Shown: positions 1 to 11,172 of the stretch, piece after piece | How the letters are laid out: the number at the start of each line of letters is the position of its first letter | Position numbering within the stretch: the first letter of the stretch is position 1 | Origin: Annulohypoxylon bovei var. microspora | Lineage: Eukaryota; Ascomycota; Sordariomycetes; Xylariales; Hypoxylaceae | NCBI GenBank assembly: GCA_022836615.1 | Contig: MU405245.1 | Location: 62,001 to 126,000, forward strand | DNA length: 64,000 bases | Direction: 5' to 3' | Made by a program: the position numbers and the translations under genes | The notes under the pieces: model-generated | Databases searched by the model: none | What the model saw: only the letters and a program-made list of their open reading frames with translations | Told to the model about the DNA's origin: nothing

Positions 1-3000
1 GCCAGTTGCTAGACAAGACGAAGATCCATCCTCACCAGCTAACAGTTGTCGAGACTCACGGAACAGGGTAAGAATATGCTACCTCAACGTTTGTTGCGTC
101 GTATCACTCACCATTTTGCTACCTAGGACTCAAGCTGGAGACCCGAATGAACTGGAGAGCCTAAGAGGTGCCCTATGTAATGGTCGGAGCCCTCGAAACC
201 CGCTGCATTTCACATCGGTGAGTAGCTCTTTCTCTCGTGTGAAGCTGCCAAGGTCCATGCTATTTTTAAGATGCAGATAACTAACGTAAAGCGACCGTAA
301 TAGATAAAAGCAAATATTGGTCATGCAGAGGCAGCATCAGGCGCTGCAGCTTTGGCTAAGGTGGTTCTTATGATGAGACATGGGAAGATACCGCCCCTAG
401 TCTCTTTAAAGAACCTGAACCCTAAGATTCAAAAGCTTGGTGTAGATGGCTCTGTGATCGATCGTGAAGTCACACCATGGCAACAGCCTGACGGCCAATC
501 AAGACTGGCACTGATAAACAACTTCGGGGCAGCTGGATCAAATGCAGCGGTGATCCTCCGGGAGTATGAGGTCCCTGCTCCTCCACGATCTACTCTCACC
601 GGCGATGCGCAAACATATGTTTTGGGCTTGTCTGGAAAGAGCACAAAGGTCCTGAACAAGCTTCGCGAGGAGCTGATAGCCGACTTGACTGGCACTCTGT
701 CAACGGGATCGCCTTCTTTGGCTGATATCTGTTACACGATGACAGCACGTCGTCAACTTTACGACCACCGCATCTCGGTAACGGCCGATTCAATTGAAAA
801 GTTGATAAAAAGCCTAGGGAGTGCTCAACCTAACCATGTTCCACTCGCAAAGGCCGCTGAGATTCGAATTGCCTTTGTCTTCTCAGGGCAAGGATCGCAG
901 TATCTAGGAATGGGTCAGCAGCTTATGTCTATCTATCCCGTCTTCTCAAAAACCATCCACCAATGCGATCAAATCCTAAGGAGGAACGGCTTTCCAGGGT
1001 GCTTGGAAATCATCGACCCAAACATGGTTGCCAATACGAACTTAGAAGACAGCACATTACAGCTTCAAGCCTTCCAGTCTGCTATATTTGCTCTGGAAGT
1101 CGCATTGGCTCAGTTGTTGATATCCTGGAATATTCTGCCAAGCTTAGTCGTCGGACACAGGTAAGATTTGTCGCTTATCTTCTACAATTACGTTGAGTCA
1201 GTAACTAGTGCTAACTTTCGATATTAGTCTCGGTGAATATGCCGCCCTGGTAATAGCAGGAGTATTGGACATATCCAGTGGCGCTCTGCTGGTTGCACAC
1301 CGGGCCCAACTAATGGCGACCAAATGTGAAATTGGAAAAACCTCGATGCTAGCTGTCAACATCGGGGCATCTGATGCGCGAATGATGATCGCAGGCGACT
1401 CCCGTTTTCAGCAGCTAGCCATCTCGTGCGATAACAGCCGCACCGATTGCGTAGTCGGCGGGCCTGTCACCCATTTACAAGCTTTCAAGGAACATCTCAA
1501 AAGCGCTGGTGGCATCAAGAGCAAACTCCTCGACGTGCCATTGGCATACCACACAGAGGCTATGGATCCCATTCTTCCGGAGCTCATTAAGTATGCGAAC
1601 ACGGTGGTCTTGAGAAAGCCTTCTCTTCCAGTTATCTCAAACGTCTTGGGTCATATAGTACCGGCGGGAGAGGATGTGTTCACGCCTGAGTATTTCGCAA
1701 GCCACTCGCGTCAGACGGTAGCATTCCAGCAAGGCTTGGATGAATACTTGGCGGATTCTACCAACGCAGCGACGACCCACTGGGTGGAAGTTGGACCACA
1801 TGCTTCTCTCCTCCCTATGATCTCTACGCAAACTACTACAGCACAGGCCGGTCTGGTGCCATGTTTGCGAAAGGGAACCTCGCCATCTGCCACTTTATCG
1901 CAGCTTTTAAGCCACTTTTACCAGAAAGCTGCCCCAGTCAGATGGCGCCAGGCTTTTGAGTTCCAGGACAAGCCTCGACTGGTAAATCTCCCTGGCTTAC
2001 CTTTCTTCCAATCTGAGTTCGTGATATCTTACCCTCACGAGACATCAGCACTCCTCACTGGGTTGCCCGAGAAAGTTCAGGATGCGATATCCAGTAACGT
2101 ATTCCTCAGCCGGACCGTCCAAAGAGCCTCCGAAAGTAATGGTTTCACCGGAATCTATGAGAGCTCGATCCAGTCCTTGAAAGCGTTCATCACCGGCCAT
2201 ATCGTTTGTGAGCACGCGCTATGTCCAGCGTCAGTGTACCACCAAATGGCTCTATCAGCTGTGCAGGATATGCAACCAGAAAGAACAGCAGAATCTACTT
2301 GGTCGCTGTCAGGGATAACATACGTTGCTCCGCTTCTCTACACTAGCCAATCAACTGCTGTAGTCCGCATTCGGGTTGTTCCATCTAGCGATGCTCGGAA
2401 TGAGTTCAACTTTGAGGTCTTATCCTTCGCTGAGGGGACTGATCCTAGCCGCGGTAGTGCACATTGCAAGGGCCACCTAAAATGCAAGATCAGGAAGTCC
2501 ACTGAGCAGAAATACACACGGGCAGCCCGTATGCTGAAACGTCAGATCGATCGATTCGTCCACCCTGATCCAAACACCATCTTGGAAACATTCTCGACAA
2601 AGGCTATGTATGAGAACGTTTTTACCCGAGTGGTGACGTATTCTAAGCTGTACCAACAAGTGCAATACATCCGCATCAGTCTAGAATGTGACGAGGCATA
2701 CGCGCGATGTAAATCCTCGGATACACCCTCTAATACTCCGGCAGATAGCAGCGCTGTATTTATGGATGTCTTGTTGCATGTGGCTGGGTTTGTTGCGAAC
2801 CTCTCTATTGCTAGCAGTGAGGCTTGCATTTGCAAGGAAGTGGAATCGGCTTTGGTTCTCCGTGAGCCAGCTTCCCCTGGAACTATGTTTGACGTCCACT
2901 GTACCGTGATTGAACTACCCAAGGAGGGACTTTTCATTGCCGATGCGCAAGCCACCGATGAGCGGGGTGTGATGGCTTCTTTCAAGGGGATGGCCTTCCA

Positions 3001-4746
3001 GCGCGTTCAATTAGCTAAGATCAGCCAGGCATTCGCTATACAATCAAGGAGAGGGCAAGGATCTTCGAACACACCGAAGAACACATCACTATACCCTCAA
3101 CAACCCACAACTGCTCAAAAAGTCGCTGATATTAGGTCAACGGTCTCGGCTCCGTCGACTCCGTCGAACTTCGCGATAAAGAACCTCATAGCCCAGACAT
3201 GCGGGGCAGACCCGGCCAATCTATTTCCAGAGTCGAATTTAGAAGCGTTTGGATTCGACTCACTACTAATGATCGAATTAGAAGCCCAGTTATCATCAGT
3301 CTATCCCAAACTAGATGTATCTGGCTTAGCAGAGTGTAACACCATCGGCGATATTGAGAGAATCTGTTCCGGGCAAGAGATCATGGAGGCTTCCCCAAAT
3401 GCCGTTAACTATGCGCCAAACGAAGAAGTGCCTGGTGCTACAAATGATATCCCTGACATACAAAAGCTAACTCGTGCCATTATTGCCGAAACATGCAATG
3501 GTGACATCGATAGCATCGAATCCAGTTCCGAGTTATCGGCGCTCGGTATAGACTCGCTCATGATCTTCGAATTGGAATCAAGTCTGTCAAAGATCAGTAA
3601 TGGTGGGTATCTCTCATCTACGGATTTGGGGGAATGCCACACAGTCGATGACGTTGAGAAGCTGGTAAGCGATGCTCCGGTAATTCCTACCCCTTTTTAG
3701 GAGACCAAAATTCTCACATATCCCGTGCACTCTAGATTCTTCGTGGCTATCCGCAATCCCCGACGCAGGACAGCAGCTCCGCCATCTCAAGTTCAAGCCC
3801 ATCCTCGTCAACAAGCACAGCATCGTCGTCAGGCATGTCAACGCCTACCGCCATCCCCACGGCCATCGCAACACCCGTAAATTCCGAATCTTCACAAGTC
3901 CTCTTCAACCCCGCCACCATCGACAAAGTCACCAAGATCCTAAGCCTAGACCAGCAGCCCGAGGTCATCCAAGCGGCTCCCTCATCGCGGCTCATAGGCC
4001 ACGACTCGCGCGAGCCGTCCCTTTTCCTTATCCATGACGGCAGCGGCGTGTGCACGCACTACCACCGCCTGCAGGCCCTCGGACGTCCCGTGTACGCGCT
4101 GCACGACCCCAAGTTCCTTGACCCGTTCGATGGGTGGACCAGCCTCGGCTCCATGGCCGACGAGTACGCGCGACAGATCAGCGCCACGACCGCGGGCCCG
4201 TACCTAGTGGGAGGCTGGTCGTTCGGGGGCGTTGTAGCCTTCGAAGCGGCGCGCCGGCTCGTTGCCCAGGGCCACGGCGTCATTGGCGTGGTGCTAATCG
4301 ACTCGCCCGCGCCCCTGGACCATCAGCCGCTATCGCCCCGCATCATCGACGCGGTGACAGGCCAGGCTAAGGTGCCCGTGACCGATACGGCGAAGGCGAT
4401 CCGAGCTCTGACGCGGCGCAGCTTCGCTTCGTGCGCGAGTCTACTGGACGCCTTCACGCCCGAGTCGCCCGACGCGCTGCCCGTGCCGCGCGTCTTCCTG
4501 CTCCGGTCGCGAGATGGCTGGCAGGATCCGTCGGATCCCGAGTTCTTCGAGAACGAGTGGCTGCAGAATCGTCGCAATCCGCGCGGGGCAATCAGCGGCT
4601 GGGAGACTGTCACCGCGTCGAAGGTGGCTTGGGTAGACATTCCTGGTGATCATTTCCAGGTTTTTGATGCGGCCAATATCGAAGTGGTCTCCACATCGAT
4701 ACGACGCGCTTGCATCGAATTAGAGAGTGCATATTCACGGGTTTAG
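1..4746 (+). CDS. Non-reducing polyketide synthase, 3' part (KS-AT-PT-ACP-ACP-TE)
   Basis: The gene enters from the left edge; the SAT domain and most of KS are outside. Exons read as 3-67, 127-217, 304-1160, 1228-3664 and 3736-4746, giving about 1486 in-window residues. The KS end carries both active-site His motifs (ETHGTGTQAGDP split by intron 1, and NIGHAEAASG). AT shows FSGQGSQ and GHSLGEYAAL, the latter split by the intron at 1161-1227. The product-template domain has the catalytic His in GHIVCEHALCPAS and a likely Asp in FMDVLLHVAGF. Two ACPs have GFDSLL and GIDSLM. A Ser-rich linker leads to a thioesterase with GWSFGG, DSPAP and GDHFQ. No KR, DH or ER is seen, so it is non-reducing. 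Tandem ACPs plus TE match orsellinic-acid-type synthases; the exact product cannot be told from the sequence. The terpene synthase follows on the same strand. Confidence 0.95.
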
Positions 4747-5491
4747 AAGGTACTTGGCTGGATTTCCTAAAAGTTGGATTGGGTAGGGTAGGACTGGGAT
4801 ATGTGAAAGTTGAAGAGATAAAAGTGATACATCTGACTAAGCAAGCTCCCATTTCAGCCCCTGAATTACCCCACAAGAGATGCCCCTCATTGATTACATA
4901 ATCTCTTTTCAATATTCACTATTTCCTTCGTCCACGAGTTAAGATATATACGCTTTTCGGCTTATAGATAGATATAGAAATAGATCATAGATATCTAAGT
5001 AGTTATATACAAAATTCAACTTAAACAAACCATTGAAACCAGTTGTTCCTTGGTATTGGACAAGTCTCTCACTTTAATACCCTAGGTATAAACGGATATT
5101 TTTGTGCTGTAAAAAGCTTTGTCTTAGTAGCTGAGCGCCCTAGGATAGCGGTTAACCATTAAATTTTAGTAGAGAGATTACCTAATATATCACCGATTAA
5201 CTGCTGACCTAATCACGCGAACTACGGGTAGGGACAAGAGGTAAGCTGTGGGGACCCGAGCGGTTAGGTTCATTCCTACGATGAAGGGATCACAAGATAC
5301 TACTAAATAGGTACTTGGTTAAGTATCCCTTTGATTAGTATATGTCAATTAATCTGACCAATCGTATTCGTTGGGTGTAAAATCGTGCCAATATTTGAAT
5401 TATTATTCCTGCTTTTATAAAGTCGTTGTTGTACGCCAATCAAAGAAATATATTGGTGGCTTTATGCCATTACATCGAAATCTTTGCTGAG
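4747..5491. other. Intergenic: PKS 3' end and terpene synthase promoter
   Basis: AT-rich spacer with many stops in all frames. It should hold the PKS terminator and the terpene synthase promoter. A CCG-AG-CGG sequence lies near 5257-5264; otherwise no clear motif or open frame is seen. Confidence 0.6.
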
Positions 5492-7091
5492 ATGTCTAAC
5501 CCTAACCCTAACCCCAATCTTAACCCTATGTGTTGCAACCGGACGAATGTCGAATCGCTCCTTGCAAAATGTATTGGCCAAAAGGTTAATATTCCAGACC
5601 TCTTTGCCCTTTGCCCATGGGACGTGAAGGTACTCCCTTGGGATGAGGAGCTGGAGAGGGAAGTAGAGCTGTGGCGATCCAGGTAAGACAATACATGCCT
5701 CATTTATCCCAACTACCTAGATGCCTTGCAATTAGATTCTCACAAAGATTAAGATGGATCGGTTATCCGACAAGCTTGAAACGCAACCGTGTAGTTGACC
5801 CTTGTCTATTTGAACGAGCTGCTGCCCCAGAAGCCGCCTTTGACAAGTTGGTGATTATAGCCAAATGGGTTGCTTGGGTGAGTTTCAAGAAGTTTTTATT
5901 GTTTCTGACAAAAATATTAACAACGTCATGGATCTATTACTGGGACGACGGTGAGACATACAATGCCGAACCTCGATAATTACATTGATTGATCGATTCT
6001 TATGTAGGTATACAGCTCATGACTTTAGCGAATTTGACGGCATGACTCAAGAGGTGATTGTTCATCGAGAGCAGACGATAATAGAATTATTCCAACAAAG
6101 TCTGTTCAAGGAGTCCCCGAGTTCTATCAACCCTGCCATGATTTCCCCAAACTATCTTACCGCGCAATCAGTCCATGAATGGGCAGCTGTGGTACCTAGG
6201 AGAGAAGAGTGTATCACGTAATACTTGCCAAGTGATGAGAGATAGATATGCTGCTGACTTATATATTAGCCTCGTTGAAGAAATGGACCTCTAAGACGTT
6301 CTCCGACTCCTGTGAAGCGATTTCCCACCTTCGGCATGAGTTTGATAAGGGAAATATCCTAGATCTTGAGACATATTGGAAAATCCGCATGGACTCGTCC
6401 GCTGCGGTACCTACCTTGGCAGTCATTTTGTTAGTGACCATATTCTCTCCCTTGCTATGATTCTGACATTGGCGTAGGTTTTCTGAACAGGTTGCTCTCC
6501 CAGATTGGTTCTTTGACCACGAGCTCGTTGACAAAGCGGCAGAGTTGGCTAACGTCATCATCTGGGTGTACCTAGGTATAGCTTTTATATAGGTATTTGC
6601 TTACGAAGGTACTAATGGTGAGCAGTGTTAACGATATTACATTAGCAAGATATGAACTGGTAACTACATCACTCCCCATGCCTAACGTGATACTAATAAG
6701 GATAGCAATGTAAACATGTCGATAGTTTCATCCCAATTCTAGTTCACCATAAAGGAGTTACACCCCAAGAAGCTATCGACCAAGCAGCTAAAATTGCTCA
6801 CCAAGCTCACTTAGACTTTGAGGCACTAGAACCGCAGCTAGTGCAGCTTGGCGAAAGCCGGGATATCGATTACGAGATGCGAAGATTTATTATAGGTTGT
6901 AAATCTGAGTGTACTGGTATCATTCATTGGCAGTAGGTTTATTCATTGTACCTACTAAAAAAAAAAACGACGATAGGATAAATGCTGATGATACGATACC
7001 TAGTTATCACGTCAAACGGTATCTTCCCTGGAAGCTTGGTATGGACCGCGGTAGTGTATCCGTGGTGCTGGGTGAGGACCTACCCAGATAG
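5492..7091 (+). CDS. Class I terpene synthase (sesquiterpene-cyclase-like), eight exons
   Basis: No long single frame exists, but exons 5492-5682, 5754-5950, 6016-6210, 6270-6429, 6478-6567, 6626-6659, 6706-6932 and 7004-7091 join in frame to about 393 residues (375 if a further 54 nt is removed). Read in order are CPWD.KVLPWDEELEREVELW, RWIGYPTSLKRN, VVDPCLFERAAAP, the Asp-rich motif WDDAHDFSEFD (DDxxD, split by intron 5951-6015), LETYWKIRMDSSA, LPDWFFDH, the NSE-like motif VNDITLARYEL, QEAIDQAAKIAHQAH, GCKSECTGIIHW and the C-terminal KRY. This is the order of microbial class I terpene cyclases, which ionise a prenyl diphosphate with Mg2+. Length suits a sesquiterpene synthase; the substrate is inferred. 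Two oddities: Leu where NSE normally has Ser/Thr, and a 54 bp intron-like insert at 5878-5931 without a 3' AG. Exon 1 begins with a telomere-like repeat coding Asn-Pro repeats. Confidence 0.87.
5497..5526 (+). repeat. Interstitial telomere-like CCCTAA repeat in exon 1 of the terpene synthase
   Basis: About four imperfect CCCTAA units lie just after the chosen ATG and encode alternating Asn and Pro. CCCTAA/TTAGGG is the usual fungal telomere unit. The tract is too short for a telomere, and the gene continues to its right. Confidence 0.7.
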
Positions 7092-7819
7092 TAGGCCTGA
7101 CGCACCTGGTTGAAGCTTGTAGCGTGAAAAGTTATACTACAAGTGGAAGAGGGAATTTTGAGCTACTGTTTGATTAGATAACTATCTCCTTTGACTGTGG
7201 TGCTAACTTATGAAAAGGGATAAAGGGGTTAGGGTTATGGTAGTTACTCAATGCTTAATCATATTTATAGAGGCCAAACATACTATAGGGATAGAAATTA
7301 CTGGGATCGTAACAGTAACGAGGATTCCTCGTAAAATATGATCTACTCCATTAACGCCGAGCGACTTGTATATGCCAAATTGGCTAATAGGTCCGTTTAC
7401 TAAGTCATAATTGCTTTGAATCATGAGTCAGTCAAGTTTGTTCCTATTCACACGAGTATTAATCTCAATGCATAGGCCTGTTTGTGTCTTTTATAAGATA
7501 TTTAAAACCTCAAGGTCTCCCCCAATGTATCTCCACACCAAAACAACCACCAACCAAGCAACAACTTGACAACCTACAACGGAAGCTATACCAAAAACTA
7601 CTATCCTCTCATTGTTTACGAGACTTTACCAAGTCGACTTTATCAATCTTCTACCAAGTGCCTTCTATGTTACCATACGGCACAATACAAGTTTCGGACT
7701 CTCGATCTTCACTATAGCCTAAATACCTCCCTTTCGCTGTATACCCCATACCTGGGTTCCGACGAAGCAGTATCGAAAAATCCACGTTCTTAGACACTAC
7801 GATCGAGCGAGCGAACGAG
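7092..7819. other. Intergenic, AT-rich
   Basis: Downstream of the terpene synthase. It contains one TTAGGG unit near 7229 and a CA-rich stretch at about 7500-7600. Short overlapping frames at 7484-7793 have no recognisable composition or motif and look like leader sequence. Confidence 0.5.
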
Positions 7820-7939
7820 ATGCCTTCCCAGGACGAGGAAACCTGCACGGATTGCACCGCGCAGGAAGTCTGCGCCAAGTGTGCAGAGAAGAAGAGGAAT
7901 GAAACTCAGGAGAGGCGCAAGAAGCAGAAGAAGGGCTAG
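7820..7939 (+). CDS. Possible 39-residue small protein with two CxxC pairs
   Basis: An ATG-to-stop frame encodes an acidic N-terminus, CTDC and CAKC pairs five residues apart, then a Lys/Arg/Glu-rich tail. The clean charge segregation and the spacing of the four Cys suggest a small zinc-binding protein. The family is not recognised. It has no signal peptide and no visible intron. A chance ORF is possible. Confidence 0.35.
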   Translation: MPSQDEETCTDCTAQEVCAKCAEKKRNETQERRKKQKKG

Positions 7940-8314
7940 TAAGAAGATGGAGGCGGGTTGCATGCTGCTCTCATGCGGTTATCTTCACTTTCGCGCGGGT
8001 ATGGAGAATATGGAGGAGTATAAGAGATGTCATAGCCTTCGAAGCCTTTAAGCGCCAATAAAGAGCTTCTGCTTCTCGTAAATGGGCTTTTCAATAAAAT
8101 ATGACATCATTGAGACTAATGGCCGTTGTCAATTATCTTCCCAATGAATGATGATCAGAAATATAAAATAGACCCTCCGTTGGATTGGCTGTCTTACTGG
8201 GTAGGTATATAACCTAAGACATAAGTAGAGGCCAAGAGATAAACAATTGCGCTATAAGTTGCCATTTTATCATTTCTAAATTTATGTCTAATTTCTCATT
8301 CAACTTACATTAAA
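7940..8314. other. Intergenic, convergent spacer
   Basis: AT-rich spacer between the small ORF and the 3' end of the minus-strand oxidoreductase. Nothing further seen. Confidence 0.5.
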
Positions 8315-9760
8315 CTACCTCCATAACGCCCCTATCCGCGCAGGATCGCAGCTACCCAACCTCGCGCTCTTCGCCTTACCATCAAACACGATCTCGCTCA
8401 CCAGCTGCCCCGTCGCAGGGGCATTCTGGATACCCCAGCATGTATGCCCCGCCGCGACGACCAACCCCTCAGTTTTGTCCACCTTACCTATCCAAGGACC
8501 GCCCTGCGGTAGATAACACGCCTGCTTCGCTAGGACCTGTCCGTCCTTGCCTAAATCGTCGCTTATTCCGCCGACTTGATATATAATATCGTCGCACCGC
8601 GCCGTGTCGACTTCGACGTCGGCGCTTGTTAGGGGTAGTTCAACGGCGTTGTCGGTGGGTCCGCAGGCATACGCAGTGCCATCCGGCCGGGCGTAGATCT
8701 CGGGCTCGACAATCTGCTGTCCTAGGAGCGGCCGCGTAGTTGTAGAAGCTCGCCTGGCATCCTGTGGTGTTGGGGTGGGAAAGCCGGACGGGAGCATAAT
8801 CGAAGTGAAGAGTGCATATGCGGACATGGGTCTCGGCGTTTTTATGACGACGCTATGCGCGCGAGCCGCGGTGACAGGGATTTTGGGTAAGAGACGGGAG
8901 GTCCACGGTCCTGCAGCTACTATGCAATCTGTCGTCGGTAGAATTTCCTCTTTACCATCCTTGATAAATTCTACACTCTCCACGCTTTTGCCATCTGTGG
9001 TCTTGTTGATGGCCGTTACTCTTGCACCTGTCACAATCTTCACCCCTTCATCCTCGGCTAGCTGGGCCATGCTTCGTGTGAATAGCTCGGGGTGTACTTG
9101 AGCTGTCTTATCCGGAGTAGACATTTCCTCGTAGGCAGCTAGCGCTTCTTTCGTATCCAGCCAATCTAGATCTTCAGGGGCGCCAAGCGTCCGAAGCGCT
9201 TTAATATCTGTTTTATAATCCTTATGAAGACTCTTTGAGCGGTGTTCTGTCATATCGCTGACGGGTTCCATTTCACCGACTACGTCTTCGTCAAACCCAG
9301 GCGGTAGACGCGCGCGACAATCAATCTGGCTAGCGTAACACCGTCTGTACCCCCATCTCTTATCCCCACCATGTTCCTTTGCAAGCTCGTGGTGTAGTCT
9401 AAAACTCAGCGGCACGATTTCGGAGGGGAAAGCCCACATCGCGAGTAAGCCACCTGCTTTACCGCTTGCGCCACCCGCAATGCCATCGTGGGCGGGGTTC
9501 TTCCTGGAGGCGGTTGTGGGGTCGGCTAGCGTTGCTGGATCTTGGATGCTCTCTGAGGTTCGTCCCCCAGCACTGCTCGACGATGCCTCGAGAAGAGTTA
9601 TGCGATGCGTCTCTGGAGAATATGAGGGGTGTCGAGTGAGGAAATACGCGGTGCAGCATCCGATAATTCCTCCACCGATAATGGTGATATCTTTTGGTGT
9701 TGAGGTCATTTTACGACGGGTTGAAGTAGTGAGGAGGCGGGGTAGGGCGAGATTAAGCAT
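8315..9760 (-). CDS. FAD-dependent oxidoreductase, D-amino-acid-oxidase fold (TDA3-like)
   Basis: Single exon, 481 residues. An FAD-binding dinucleotide fold starts at about residue 24 with ITIIGGGIIGCCTAYF; the segment GGASGKAGGLLAMWAFP is typical of the fungal TDA3-like branch of the DAO family. A second flavin region with CIVAAGPWTSRLLP is near the middle, and GLVVAAGHTCWGIQNAPATG near the C-terminus closes the FAD site. The first 17 residues precede a second Met (MTSTPKD); they are basic and hydroxylated and may be a weak targeting leader, or Met18 may be the true start. The substrate is unknown. The yeast homologue is linked to endosome-Golgi traffic, so this may be a bystander rather than a cluster enzyme. 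Confidence 0.85.
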   Translation of the reverse strand: MLNLALPRLLTTSTRRKMTSTPKDITIIGGGIIGCCTAYFLTRHPSYSPETHRITLLEASSSSAGGRTSESIQDPATLADPTTASRKNPAHDGIAGGASGKAGGLLAMWAFPSEIVPLSFRLHHELAKEHGGDKRWGYRRCYASQIDCRARLPPGFDEDVVGEMEPVSDMTEHRSKSLHKDYKTDIKALRTLGAPEDLDWLDTKEALAAYEEMSTPDKTAQVHPELFTRSMAQLAEDEGVKIVTGARVTAINKTTDGKSVESVEFIKDGKEEILPTTDCIVAAGPWTSRLLPKIPVTAARAHSVVIKTPRPMSAYALFTSIMLPSGFPTPTPQDARRASTTTRPLLGQQIVEPEIYARPDGTAYACGPTDNAVELPLTSADVEVDTARCDDIIYQVGGISDDLGKDGQVLAKQACYLPQGGPWIGKVDKTEGLVVAAGHTCWGIQNAPATGQLVSEIVFDGKAKSARLGSCDPARIGALWR

Positions 9761-10374
9761 TCATTCGAACCACGTTCATATTTACTTCTTTCTTGGTAGT
9801 TAGGAAACTGAAGATGGAGAGTTTGAAGCTTGAAACTTGAAACTCGGAGCTTTAAAAGTGAATTACTTAATATGCTTGTCCGAGTCTTATGTAACCGTGG
9901 GGCCTTGATGGTTACGTCACTCTTCATTATCGGTAGATAGTTATGCACGGGTCCGCTTTTCACAAATGCATATTATGAACTCTCCTCTCCCCCTATTCAA
10001 CAAGCTAGTCATTTCGATTACTAATCAATGAGACCCTACTTCACAAGACTTGGGTGCCATAGTTTTACATAGGTAGAGAATAAGATGTAATTGAATATAT
10101 TGCTAAATTCTATATATAAAATAATAATGAAATCAAGTAAATAACAGTAAACATCTAAACAACATGCCGCCCAAAAAATGCTCTTCCACCTGTTCATATC
10201 ATGACGTACTTATTAAAAAGAAATATTAAAAAAAGAATATCCCATACCCATGCCTATCTTTGCTTAGGTAGCTTTCTGTTCTCGAGTCAGAATGAAAACT
10301 TTCTTGAACGACATAAACTTGCCGTCAAGCTCGGCATCAAACGCATCAATACCGGATCTAATAATTCTTGAAGA
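9761..10374. other. Intergenic, AT-rich
   Basis: Promoter side of the oxidoreductase. A purine-rich stretch with repeated GAAACTTGAAACT units lies near 9828-9845 (plus-strand view). No gene seen. Confidence 0.5.
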
Positions 10375-10827
10375 TCATTTCGTCGCTGCTTCCATCGCGT
10401 TGACCTCCTCATCGGTATATACCTTTAGTGTGCTAGGGAGCTTGACGTTGTTAGTGCCAGGTATAGACTCGCCAAAGTTAACCTGTATCATGTAACTGCA
10501 AAAAGCGTCGATGTCATAGTTCCAATACGACTCTGTTGTAATTTCATGTATATCTTGAGGGGTTAGAACATATTGATAGTTTTTGAGAGCGTAGTCAACC
10601 ATAAAGTTCGTTAAGTAGTGACTACTTCCTACGGTGCTATTAGAAGTCGTTCCGGCCATCGCGATAGTATTGATCCCTAAGATTTTGGCGTGTTCGTGTT
10701 TCTGACTAATTTGGACAATCTTTAAATGTCTCGAAAGAAATATTTCTAGTTCGGCCGTGTTAGATAAATACTCGTTAAAGTTGTGTTTGAACGCGACTGT
10801 CAACTTACGTTTCAACGGTTTTAACAC
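10375..10827 (-). CDS. Orphan ORF, hypothetical protein (uncertain 5' end)
   Basis: An open frame of about 150 codons ends in a plausible C-terminus, but its only upstream start is GTG, which fungi do not normally use. A GTAAGT lies near the 5' end on the minus strand, so the true gene may begin in another exon or be truncated. The protein is rich in Asn, Thr, Ser and Tyr with no membrane segment and no recognised motif. It lies head to head with the next orphan ORF. It could be a lineage-specific gene, a decayed gene or a chance frame. Confidence 0.35.
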   Translation of the reverse strand: MLKPLKRKLTVAFKHNFNEYLSNTAELEIFLSRHLKIVQISQKHEHAKILGINTIAMAGTTSNSTVGSSHYLTNFMVDYALKNYQYVLTPQDIHEITTESYWNYDIDAFCSYMIQVNFGESIPGTNNVKLPSTLKVYTDEEVNAMEAATK

Positions 10828-11172
10828 ACTTGCTTAGAAAGGTAGGTTTAAATCTCCGTCTTCTCGTGAATGGGATTGCTGTCAATAAATTTTATATTTT
10901 GCCTTGTCTATGTCAAGTAATCCCACTGTCATCATCACAAAGCCTTAATAGCCGATCATAAAGTTCATAGACAATTACCCTTGTTTCTCCATGAATGATA
11001 AGTTACTAGTTCTTTGATATTCTTTATATATGAATAGGCTTCTTAGACAATGAATTATTTTGCTTTGTGCCCCTAATTACAATATTCTTGACTACATGAG
11101 CTTAGGCTAATCTCAATCCTATCAAAAGATATTAACATCCAGAAACCCCCAAAGCCGCATCACATCTTGAGA
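10828..11172. other. Intergenic between two divergent orphan ORFs
   Basis: AT-rich divergent spacer; no motif recognised. Confidence 0.4.

Noticed and set aside
5497..5526. Chromosome end
   Set aside because: Too few CCCTAA units and genes continue on both sides; kept only as an interstitial tract.
8775..9101. 108-codon plus-strand frame
   Set aside because: Antisense to the FAD oxidoreductase.
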